Assembly (NCBI RefSeq): GCF_040939455.1
Contig: NC_134109.1
Coordinates: 35,915,501-35,979,500, forward strand
Direction: 5' to 3'
Length of the DNA stretch: 64,000 nucleotides
From: Microcebus murinus
Taxonomy: Eukaryota; Chordata; Mammalia; Primates; Cheirogaleidae
The position numbers and the translations under genes are program-made. Position 1 is the stretch's first letter. Every line of letters begins with the position of its first letter. A model generated the notes under the pieces. It had not been told where the DNA came from. It searched no databases and saw only the letters and a list, made by a program, of their open reading frames with translations. Of the stretch, positions 54,108 to 64,000 are shown one piece after another.

Positions 54108-54150
54108 GGCTTGCAACCCATATGGGAAATTCCCATATGGGTTGCAAGCC
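54108..54150. repeat. Perfect 43-bp palindrome (21-bp arms, 1-bp centre)
   Basis: The left arm (54108-54128, beginning ggcttgcaacccatat) and the right arm (54130-54150) are exact reverse complements with a single A between them. The inner part contains the 10-bp palindrome cccatatggg twice. It is not part of any repeat family I recognise. It could fold as a tight hairpin in single-stranded DNA or RNA. Confidence 0.95.
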
Positions 54151-55191
54151 CTGCTTGTTGCCATTTTTGAACTTTAAACAAGCCAAAGCCACTTGTTGTG
54201 ATCCAAGGTTTCTCAAACCTAGCATACCTGAGAGTCTGCAATCATTTCAGGAAAAAATAAGATGAGTGTATCTAAGTGAGGACAAGGTAGTGAGGACAGT
54301 CTTATTAGAAATTAGTGGAAAAGGAAGTAAGGTACAGGTTAAAACAGTAAGGGCCACTTTAATGACTTGTAGATTTTATTCTACCTCCTTTTCTTTAAAA
54401 AACAAAAATTAGTGAAAGGGAAAGGGAACTGAAAGTTTAAGAGGTGAATTTATTTTGTATTTGAAAGGCAAATTAAGATAGATTTCTTTAAGGTATATTA
54501 CAAATAACTCCTTCTTGACCTCTACCACACTCTTAGTCACTCACACACAGAATGTACTATAAATAAAATACTGCACTGTGGTTTTTCTTTAGGATATGAC
54601 TAGAACCTAATGCCATATCTGTGTGTTTTCTTTTTTAATGTATCCAGTACTTTATGCATGAAAGAAAGCTGTCATTCTTGAACTCACTTAAATGACAGAT
54701 AAGGCTGTTTAAGCAATTACCCATATCATTGTCTACTACTCCATTAGTAGCTTTTCATTATATAATAGGAAACAGGCTATAAATATCGCTCTGATCTAAT
54801 GAGAAATTATCCTACCTACAGCTTATCTTGTTAATATCACCAGATGCAGTGTGCCAGTAAAATAGCTTACATATTTATCTGAACAATACTGATCATATTA
54901 TTTATCCTATCTTGATCCCTATCCACCCACAGCCTGGGCCTGTAGCTAACTGCAAAAATGGTTTATAAGTCCTTGTCAATAATTCCTACATTTCAGAGGC
55001 CCTCTGGGAATAAGCCCTCCAACCCCCTTCCCTGGTACACTGTTAAATGAACCTGTGGCTCCAGCTCTTTGGTAGCTGGATCTGTTCCTGACACCATGAG
55101 GGTTGCATAGAGCCAACACAAACTCAACAGTATTTGTCTTGTAATGTTTTGCTCAGTAGCACAAAAACGCTGCTGTTTCTTGAATTAAGAG

Positions 55192-55385
55192 TGTATGTAC
55201 ATCTTGGCCAGCCACGGTGGCTCACGCCTATAATCCTAGCACTCTGGGAGGTCAAGGCGGGAGGATCGCTTGAGCCCAGGAGTTTGAGGTTGCTGTAAGC
55301 TAAGCTGACACCACGGCGCTCTAGCCTGGGCAAGAGTGAGGCTCTGTCTCCAAAAACAAAACAAACAAAAAGAGTATACATACAT
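55192..55385 (+). repeat. Short Alu (fused left and right monomer parts) with target duplication
   Basis: 'ggccagccacggtggctcacgcc' (55206) joins directly to right-arm sequence 'gcttgagcccaggagtttgag' and ends in '(caaaa)n'. 'agagtgtatgtacat' precedes and 'agagtatacatacat' follows, a decayed target duplication. Confidence 0.88.
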
Positions 55386-55959
55386 TTTTAATGCACAACA
55401 ACAGCATCTGAAGTGCAGATCAGAGAAGGCATAATCTGTTAATCAGTAATACTACTAATATAGGGAGGGCAGGCATTAGCAGCCCGGAGAAGGGTAAGAA
55501 TGGGCATGGATGGCCAGTGATCTGGAGGCACTTACAGCCTCATGGTAAAGACACTGGACCTTCTCTGGGGCATATAATAGGCACCCCAAGGACTAATGCT
55601 TCTGTAACTCTTTAATACAGGTCTTCAATTACCCTGCAGTTATTTTGTTCTTTATGCCTTCTTTCATTACGGAAATAGCACCTGTGAGGTTGTACTGTGA
55701 CACCTCTTCTTTATCAAAGATGGAAGAATAAGTCCACAAAACCTATGCCATCAAGATTGCTCAGCAGCCTCCCTGCCTCTTTATTTCTTCATTCTGTCTT
55801 CCACCTTTATGACCCCTCCCTTTTGGAGGTTTGTGAATGGGCACAGCTTTTCACCTCTTACAACCTGGCAGGAGCTGCCTTCTAGGAAGAGCGCTGAGAG
55901 GCAGAACGATGGTAAGAACAGAGGCTTCTGAATGATCTTATAAGTTCATCTTGAAGCTA

Positions 55960-56245
55960 GAGTTCACCCTTTGAGCAATTCCATTGATAGGAATTTTTCC
56001 TATAGATACTTCCACACAAGTTGCAAAGATACATATGAGAATTGTGTGTCCTCTGCTAATTGCTATTCACTGCTATATTATTTGTATTTAATAATAGCAA
56101 AAACCACGAATCAATTGTTAGTGTCTATCAAGAGGACTCTATACATACAGCACAGCCACAAGAAACAAGATGGACCTAAACTGATGTAGTAAGACTTCCA
56201 AGATATATTGATAAGTGGGAAAAGTTGTACTGTTTGGAGTTTTAC
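55960..56245 (+). repeat. Old L1-like fragment
   Basis: 'caattccattgataggaatttttcctatagatac', 'tatttaataatagcaaaaacc' and 'gatatattgataagtgggaaaag' resemble a common old L1 3' portion. Strongly decayed. Confidence 0.55.
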
Positions 56246-56480
56246 TGAAGGTATGTTTTACTTTGACTAGGACAATTCTTGCATCAGTGATGGCCCATTC
56301 ATTCCAAGCAACTACTGATAAAAACCAATTTTGGATTAATTGTATTTGGGCTTTCTTTATACCTTTGGCTTATATATCTCCATTTCTCCTTTTACCCTCT
56401 CCCCCGACTTGTGTTCCCTATTCCTACCAGCATTAAGGATTAAAATCCATAGGGCTTTTGGTGATATAAGGTTAAATTCA

Positions 56481-56813
<333 letters not shown>

Positions 56814-56999
56814 AGAAGGCTAAAATTCTTTAAGATAATCTTGAAGTCACCATGTCTTATAAGACTGCTTCCTTCCCTTGTCCACTAACTGAATTCCCAG
56901 CAAGTCCCATTCCAGATGAGGTTTTGTGGGACATTTAAATATTGGAAACAATGAGCTCTGTGCAAACAGGGCCTGAATGATGCTTTAGAACAGGAATTG

Positions 57000-57172
57000 A
57001 TAACACTGAGTGCTTATAATACCAGGCACTGTGCAAGGCATCCTAGGTGACTTGTATGCTGAACTTCACAACCAGCCTCAGTGTCCTTACTTCCATGGTG
57101 AAGTAAAGTTGAGTGAGGCTCTAAGTGGTAGAGCTGGGGTTCTGCATCACGCCCCCTTGCCATACGCCTCCC
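57000..57172 (-). repeat. MIR SINE
   Basis: 'cactgagtgcttataataccaggcactgtgcaaggc' and 'gtggtagagctggggttctgc' follow reverse-complement MIR order. Confidence 0.7.
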
Positions 57173-57832
57173 AAAGTGCTGCAATCATTTCTCTGGACTG
57201 TAAAAGTGGCTGTATCATAACACTGATGCGAACCCAGGGGATGAGAAATAATAAAACTGATGGCATGGGAAAATACTGCTCTGTCAACATCAGCAGTGTT
57301 TGGCACTGGCACCAGCGGTGGTCTACCATCCTCTGGAAGGATCCAGGGAGGAAGACAGAAGGAAAAGGGAAGAGAAAAAAATGGGAGAGGAAGAACAGAG
57401 ATAAAAGAACAAAAGGAGAAGGGAAAAATATTTTAGGGGAAAAAAAAGCATTCTGTAGGGAGGAGTAGAGCCCTAGCATCTAGTAGAAGCTCAATAGATT
57501 TGTTGAACCAACAGAGTAAAGGCTAACCTAAAGTTACTGCTATGTGAGCATATTTCTTGAGATGCTTTAAAAATGAATGGAACTAAAGCCGAGATAGAAA
57601 TGGGAATTCCAAGGAAGTTCAAGACAAAAACCTGTATAAGCAATACTTCCACAGGGTTAAAAAAAAAAAACAAAAAAACCCTCGAAACAATATACAAGGT
57701 GCAAGATAAAAAGGCAAGTCTGTCCATACCCTGCTTCCAACTACAACCCTCTCGACATCTCCTGAATTAGGTGTCCTCCCCAAATACATAACATAAGCAT
57801 GATGCACATGTTTTCTCCCTGCTCCCCTTCTT

Positions 57833-58045
57833 TTGTAGTGACAGGGTCTTGTTCTGTCACCCAGGCTGGAGTGCAATGGCACGATCATAGCTCACTGTAA
57901 CCACAACTTCCTGGGCTCAAGTGATCCTCCTGTCTCAGCCTCCTGAGTAGCTGGGACTACAGGTGCACACCACCACACCTGGCTAATTTTTTTTTTTTTT
58001 GTAGGGATGGTGTCTCACTGGTATTGCCCAGGATGGTCACAAACT
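57833..58045 (-). repeat. Alu fragment, older type
   Basis: Antisense, from 'gtagtgacagggtcttgttctg' through 'cctggctaa(t)n gtagggatgg' to 'atggtcacaaactg'. The 5' part of the element is missing. It lies just beyond the MTHFD1 polyadenylation site. Confidence 0.85.
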
Positions 58046-58199
58046 GTTTTCCCCTTTAAACACGACAGTATTATAAAGTGCATATCACAACTTGCTTCTT
58101 CAGCCCCAGGGGTCTGCCACACAAATGGGCTCACACAGGATGGCAGAGACACTGCAGCACAGTCTGTTAACGCTATCATTCATATTTCAACACCAAGAT

Positions 58200-58427
58200 A
58201 GCAAAATTATTTCCCTTTATTCTGTGGATCTTCACTAACGTAAATAGAAATGTGCATGATTCATGTTAATTTATACATGATGATGAGAATTAAGGCTTCT
58301 TGAGAAACTCCCACTATATATTTCAGAAGATCTTCAGGAAAGGGGCTGACTTGTCTTGACTAACTCCCAGTGGGCCTGAAGAGATACTGGCCAGACTTTC
58401 AAAGTAGCTCCTTGAAAATAGACTGAT
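58200..58427 (-). other. MTHFD1: MTHFD1 terminal noncoding exon (3' UTR)
   Basis: The acceptor 'tttttccttccag|atcagtc' on the minus strand starts the exon at 58427. The polyadenylation signal AATAAA lies at 58221-58216, so cleavage should be near 58200. The sequence agrees with what I recall of the human MTHFD1 3' UTR ('ggagctactttgaaagtctgg'). Confidence 0.85.
58216..58221 (-). terminator. MTHFD1: MTHFD1 polyadenylation signal
   Basis: AATAAA on the minus strand (tttatt on the plus strand), 206 bases into the terminal exon, followed by 'gggaaataattttgc' and a T/G-rich stretch. Confidence 0.85.
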
Positions 58428-59578
58428 CTGGAAGGAAAAACAAACAAAAAATAAATGTTTTCTCTAAGCAGTGAAATGTTTCCTCTTCCCTTCCACACTG
58501 CACCATTACCCCCTCACATTCCCAAAGCAGTAACATTTACATCCTTTCCTACCACCAACTCTTCTATGGTCTGTCTGTAAATGGACTTGAAAACAGTGCA
58601 CAGTATTTATATGATAGCTGTGTGAATAGGGGCGGACTGCATTTCCAGCATCACATATACCTCTTGGGAACAGTGTCTCTCTAGCATCTGGCACACAAAA
58701 GCTCTCTTCTTACCATCTTTTCCATTGCTTAAATCATTACCAGTTTGCTTCTACCTGGACCTTTACTTTCTCAAACAATGCAAGAGCTTCTGTTTTGTAT
58801 TATTTACCCATTGATACCCTTGTCTTTTCTAGCTTTTTCTAATTTTTCTCAAGCCCCTCCTCCAAGTTCCACACTAGATTTTTAATTCTAGGCCATTTGC
58901 ATGGTTGTCAACTCCCCTTCATTACTGTCCAAATCAGGATTCAGTTTCCCAACACCCACGTCTTCCTTCTTCCTTGGCTTCTGCACTTTGCTGGAGCACA
59001 TTGCTAAATAACTTCCTAGGAACAGATGTGGGAGAAGCAAAGCTTTGCATGTCTGAAAACATCCGGATGGATTTGGCTGGGTGTAAACACAGGGTAAAAG
59101 TCACCTTTCCCTGTGAACTTGGGGGACATTCTTCCATTTTCTAAAAGCCTTATTGCTGATAAGACAGATGTTCAGTCTAATTCTCATTTTTTCATAGGCA
59201 AGTTATTTTTTTCTTCTCTAGAAAAGGAGGTTTAGGATTTTCATGTTTCATGCTTTTGAAATTTCCACTGGATATGTCTAGAGATGGCTCATTCACTGTG
59301 ATGGGTACTCTGGCCCTTTCAACTAAGACCAAGAATTCCTAGACAGTCTTGTTTCCTTCTCTTTCCTACTTTCCCTTCTGTCTATTCAGAGTATACAGAC
59401 TTTCAGCGTTGTGACCAGTGTGTCACCGACTCTGAACCCTGAGCTTCTTGGAGCTCTAGCAGTGGGAGCCTAGCCTCCTCTGCAGCACCTTCTGAATTTT
59501 CCTAGCTTTAGTTTGCGCCATATAATTCATAAATGCTACTTAGGGAAGAAGTAAAACTCTTACCTAGTGACAACTTAC
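58428..59578 (-). other. MTHFD1: MTHFD1 last intron
   Basis: GT at 59578 (AAACAG|GTAAGT) and AG at 58428. About 1.15 kb, no repeat family I can name. Confidence 0.85.
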
Positions 59579-59672
59579 CTGTTTAGAACAGTCCATTCAC
59601 CTGCTCAGTTTCGGGGTCCAAATCAATATCATAAAAGCAGGGCCGGGTAGGGAGTCCAGGCATTGTGCTCAT
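59579..59672 (-). CDS. MTHFD1: MTHFD1 exon carrying the stop codon
   Basis: The acceptor 'catgctag' precedes ATG AGC ACA; the 29 codons read MSTMPGLPTRPCFYD...VNGLF and end at TAA (59585-59583). The exon runs four bases beyond the stop to the donor ACAG|GTAAGT at 59579. This is the extreme C terminus of the formyl-tetrahydrofolate synthetase domain, matching the mammalian protein essentially residue for residue as I recall it. Because the stop is only four bases from the last junction, nonsense-mediated decay is not expected. Confidence 0.96.
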
Positions 59673-60052
59673 CTAGCATGTAAAACACATTAAAAATAAT
59701 GTGACCTTTTCTCCCACCTTCTCATCAGATAGAAAGCCCAAGGCATGAAAATAGAACATCATTTTAGAGTTGTCAATAAAGCGGGCACTCTTCTTGTTAC
59801 ATATTAAAAATCATATCACATTACATATTAAAAATCAAGTCACTGATCCTGTTATGAACTCAGAGAAACCTCATGTTCTTCTGCAAACCAAATGCCAGCC
59901 TTCACTATTGTCTTCTATAATTGATGGTTACTCACCTCCGCGGTCTATATTTCATAAGACCAAAAGAAAGTGTGGGGCTTGTCTGCTTTTAAATTTTGTT
60001 TCTGTGAGTCTTGCTAGGTGCCCATGTGTTTTTGCTTCAGCAATGTGACATT

Positions 60053-60418
60053 AGAAATTAGTATCCTGGCTGGGCGTGGTGGCTCACGCCAGTAATCCTA
60101 GCACTCTGGGAGGCCGAGGTGGGCAGATTGCTCAAGGTCAGGAGTTCGAAACCAGCCTGAGCAAGAGCAAGACCCAGTCTCTACTATAAGTAGAAAGAAA
60201 TTAATTGGCCAACTAATATATATAGGAAAAAAAAATTAGCCAGGCATGGTGGTGCATCCTGTAGTCGCAGCTACTCGGGAGGCTGAGGCAGAAGGATTGC
60301 TTGAGCCCAAGAGTTTGAGGTTGCTGTGAGCTAGGCTGATGCCACAGCACTCACTCTAGCCTGGGCAACAAAGTGAGACTTTGTCTCAAAAAAAAAACAC
60401 AAAAGAAATTAGTATCCT
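60053..60418 (+). repeat. Alu SINE with 15-bp target duplication
   Basis: Lemur-type dimer at 60068-60403. The string agaaattagtatcct is present exactly at 60053-60067 and 60404-60418. Confidence 0.95.
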
Positions 60419-60509
60419 TGTTCGAGGGCAAAGACATGTTTTGTACATAATCTAGATGGTTTTACAATCACTATTCTTATGGGCCTAATATGGCCTTCTA
60501 CAACTAAAT

Positions 60510-60845
60510 TAGGCTAGGTATGGTGGCTCATTCCTGTAATCCCAGCACTTTTGAGAGGCCAAGGCAGGAGGATTGCTTAAGACCAGGAGATGGAGACCAG
60601 CCTCTGTGACATAGTGAGACTCTGTCTCAGGTATATCTATCTAGCTAGACAATCAATCAACCAATCAATAAAATTAGCCAGGTGTGGTGGTGCACACCTA
60701 AAGTCCTAGCTTCTTGGGAAGCTGAGGCAGGGGATCGCTTGAGCCCAAAAGTTCAAGGCTGCAGTAAGCTGTGATTGCACCACTGTACTCTAGCCTGAGT
60801 GAGAGAATAAGACCCTGTCCGTAAAAAAATAAAATAAAATAAAAA
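60510..60845 (+). repeat. Older Alu SINE
   Basis: Dimer from 'ggctaggtatggtggctcattcc' to '(aaaat)n', diverged, with a (TCTA)-like linker 'gtatatctatctagctagac'. Confidence 0.88.
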
Positions 60846-62193
60846 ACTGGGAATGCTTATGAATTATATTTGCACTTGCTTCTTTTCTAAAGACTTGGCT
60901 TTGACAAATATCTGCTTAGATGCCAATTTATATGGCTTGCAAGTAAAAACTTGGTATATTTTTATCTGTTTACAATGTCCTGTATAATGAATACACACAA
61001 GTTCCAAATCAGAGAGGAAAAAACCTTAGGCTAAACTTCTAAAACTTAACTATAAAAAGGTTATTTAAAAAAGAATGAGTCATCTTCTGTAACACAAAAC
61101 ATCAACACTTTAGACAACCTAATTCTGACTGCCATCTGAGTGCCAATCAATACTCCCCAAACATATTATAGGGGTCTGGCAACTGATTTCTATTCTTGTG
61201 TTCTGTAAGAGATAAGGAAGTGCTAGGTATGGGGACAAGTAGAAAAAGGAAAGGATTGGTCTTTAGACCTAGCAGAAAAACCTGAAGATGACATTATGAA
61301 GTAAAAGACATGTGCCCATTGATGTAGACATGTATGTACACAGCAGCAGAAAACTATAAAGATGCATCCCAAAACAGTGATTAGTAGAATTTTTGACATT
61401 TTAACTCTTTCTCATAGAGGATTTTCCCCCTTAAACATCAGCCACTGATAATCAGAAAATACAAAAAAGAAAAGAAAATATGTGATGAATGCAGATAAAA
61501 AACTCTGAAAAGTGTTTAGGTTCCAACAGTAACCGGAAGGTATTAGAATAGTAATTAAACCACTTGATTATGTGTGGAAATGTCCTGATCCAAGTTAAAT
61601 TCAAAAGCCTCTGATGCATACTGTGTTCTAAATGAAAAATCTCAAGCCGGGCAGGCTGTCTCTCTCCGCACCCCGCACAGCAGACCAACTTTCAGTGGTC
61701 TGGCCACTTCCTATTTGCTTTCAGCTCTGTTGTTACCCCTCTGCATGCAAACATCAAAAATGATAATAAAGAGTGCAGCTACCACTCTTTCAGTTGGTAA
61801 TTGATGACAATTTCTCCAAAAAGAACAACATATGTTTCTGTAATACTCAAGGTGCTAGGCAAATGGTTTAACATTTCTACAAAGAGGGAATTTCTACAAA
61901 TCCCAGAGACTAATGAATATCAAAACAAAGTCAGGCCTCCTGCTCCCTGGAGTGGCAGAGGGGCACTGGCACTCGGGCACCTGTGCTGAACACCACTGTT
62001 ACGTGATGATGTTGCCCCAACTGTGAGATGAGGGCAGCAGGGCTCACACCTCTCATAACTTGCCCAAGGACAAGATGAGCAGAGGTGAAAATGGATTGGG
62101 CAGCTATATAATGTCACCTCATCTCACTTAATTCTATACTGAAAGAATGACATAGCTCCAGAAGGAGTTCTGTTGGTTTTTCATTTGTGTTTA

Positions 62194-62230
62194 GTGCTAG
62201 GATTACAGGTGTGAGCCACCATGCCTTGCC
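62194..62230 (-). repeat. 37-bp Alu 5' stub
   Basis: On the minus strand this is exactly the first 37 bases of an Alu ('ggcaaggcatggtggctcac...cctagcac') and nothing more. There is no tail. 'tgtgtt' occurs on both sides. It is either a remnant left by deletion or a severely 3'-truncated insertion. Confidence 0.8.
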
Positions 62231-62366
62231 TGTGTTGGTTATTTTAATATTTCAATCCTGTATTGCATGTAAGAACAATCTATAGATACAGGATGGTGGG
62301 TAGATGAAAGAGAGAAAACCTAGATATAGGATATAGGATCACTTGGGACAATGTTAGTCCAAACTC

Positions 62367-62704
62367 TGATTATGTCTTTTTTTTTTTTTTTTGAGACAGA
62401 GTCTTGCTTAATTGCCCAAGCTAGAGTGAATGCCGTGGCGTCAGCCTCGCTCATAGCAACCTCAAACTCCTGGGCTCAAGCAATCCTCCTGCCTCGGCCT
62501 CCCCAGTAGCTGGGACTACAGGCATGCGCCACCATGCCCGGCTAATTTTTTTCTATATATATCAGATGGCCAATTAATTTCTTTCTATTTATAGTAGAGA
62601 GGGGGTCTCACTCTTGCTCAGGGTGGTTTCGAACTCCTGACCTTGAGCGATCCGCCCGCCTTGTCCTCCCAGAGTGCTAGCATTACAGGCATGATTATGT
62701 CTTT
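62367..62704 (-). repeat. 5'-truncated Alu with 13-bp target duplication
   Basis: Antisense lemur-type Alu at 62380-62691. It lacks about the first 17-18 bases of the element, and the 13-base string tgattatgtcttt flanks it at 62367-62379 and 62692-62704. Confidence 0.93.
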
Positions 62705-63236
62705 AAGCATCCCTCTACTTCCCTATTACCAATTTTCTTCCTTTAATATGCATAAAATCTGTAAGATAAGAAAGCATTGGACAACTCATTCACCTTGAAG
62801 TGTGAATAAGCAAACTTACCTTTCATATCTACAGGGTCCATTGCATTTTAATGAGGAAATTCCTTACTCAGAAATAGTGAACTCCCTAAATTTCAGGCAT
62901 AAGCTCTAGGATTGTAGAATTTCTGTCCCAACCTCAGAGGGCTGTTGAGAGGACTGAGTTAATTTGGCTAAGGCATCTAATGAACATTAATTGTAATTAT
63001 ATATTATATTAGCACTGCCACAGCCTATCAGCTAGGAACATCCTGGATTCAGTTAAGGGCATATTGCCTGGGAAACCATTTTTCATTCAGTAGAAGTAGG
63101 TATGGCATCATACTTGAATTGACACCAAGATGGTTCACACCAAGAGGATTGATCATGATAGGCCCAAAACCTACTTTCTTTTAGGCAGTGAATTTGGCTT
63201 ATTTGGCATTTGCTTGATGGCTTCAGCAAAACATTA

Positions 63237-63964
<728 letters not shown>

Positions 63965-64000
63965 CTGCTTCGTGTAGACTTCGGCTTTGTGCTGAGCTTC
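63965..64000 (-). CDS. MTHFD1: MTHFD1 coding exon, cut by the window edge
   Basis: The last 12 codons of an exon, EAQHKAEVYTKQ, followed by the donor CAG|GTAG. They join in phase 0 to GFGNLPIC of the next exon, as in the mammalian protein. The rest of the exon is outside the window. Confidence 0.92.

Noticed and set aside
57010..57468. 152-aa plus-strand open frame
   Set aside because: Its first third is an antisense MIR and its end is a purine-rich, lysine-rich low-complexity run. No splice or start context supports a gene.

Overview
The window is nuclear DNA from a primate, most likely a strepsirrhine of the lemur type. It carries more than 30 dimeric or monomeric Alu SINEs. Many are of the strepsirrhine kind, with an 'aaattaattggccaac' linker between the monomers and a right monomer reading 'gctaggctgacgccacggcactc'. 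Older mammalian repeats (MIR, L2, old L1, hAT/MER5, an ERVL-type LTR) fill much of the rest. Gene order and gene content match the ZBTB1 - ZBTB25 - AKAP5 - MTHFD1 neighbourhood that lies on human chromosome 14q23, here in reverse orientation. That assignment comes from recognising the proteins, not from a database search.

Layout. Bases 1 to about 9.7 kb hold no coding sequence and are probably the first intron of ZBTB1 (minus strand). From 9.7 to 11.6 kb is a CpG island that carries the head-to-head start of ZBTB1 (minus) and ZBTB25 (plus), with candidate splice donors on both strands. From 11.6 to 25.4 kb is the long first intron of ZBTB25, which contains a TTAA-flanked piggyBac-like MITE candidate. 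ZBTB25 is coded by two exons, 25473-25645 and 29514-30648, which join to a 435-residue BTB protein with two C2H2 fingers. From 30.65 to about 48 kb is the ZBTB25 3' flank, an intergenic stretch rich in repeats, and the probable long 3' UTR of AKAP5. AKAP5 (minus) has its whole reading frame in one exon, 48180-49448, with a noncoding first exon in a second CpG island at 52.4-52.9 kb. From 53 to 58.2 kb is intergenic and contains a perfect 43-bp palindrome. From 58.2 kb to the end lie the last four exons of MTHFD1 (minus): two internal coding exons, the exon with the stop codon, and a separate noncoding terminal exon with a polyadenylation signal.

The genes are not an operon and need not act together. 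ZBTB1 and ZBTB25 are BTB/zinc-finger nuclear regulators sharing a promoter region, AKAP5 is a membrane scaffold for PKA, calcineurin and PKC, and MTHFD1 is the cytosolic trifunctional folate enzyme. I found no CRISPR array, operon or evidently new multi-gene system. The observations most worth checking are the 43-bp palindrome, the CpG-rich TTAA-bounded element in ZBTB25 intron 1, a tail-less Alu with intact target duplications, small-RNA retropseudogenes (U6 and Y1), and the upstream AUGs in the AKAP5 leader.
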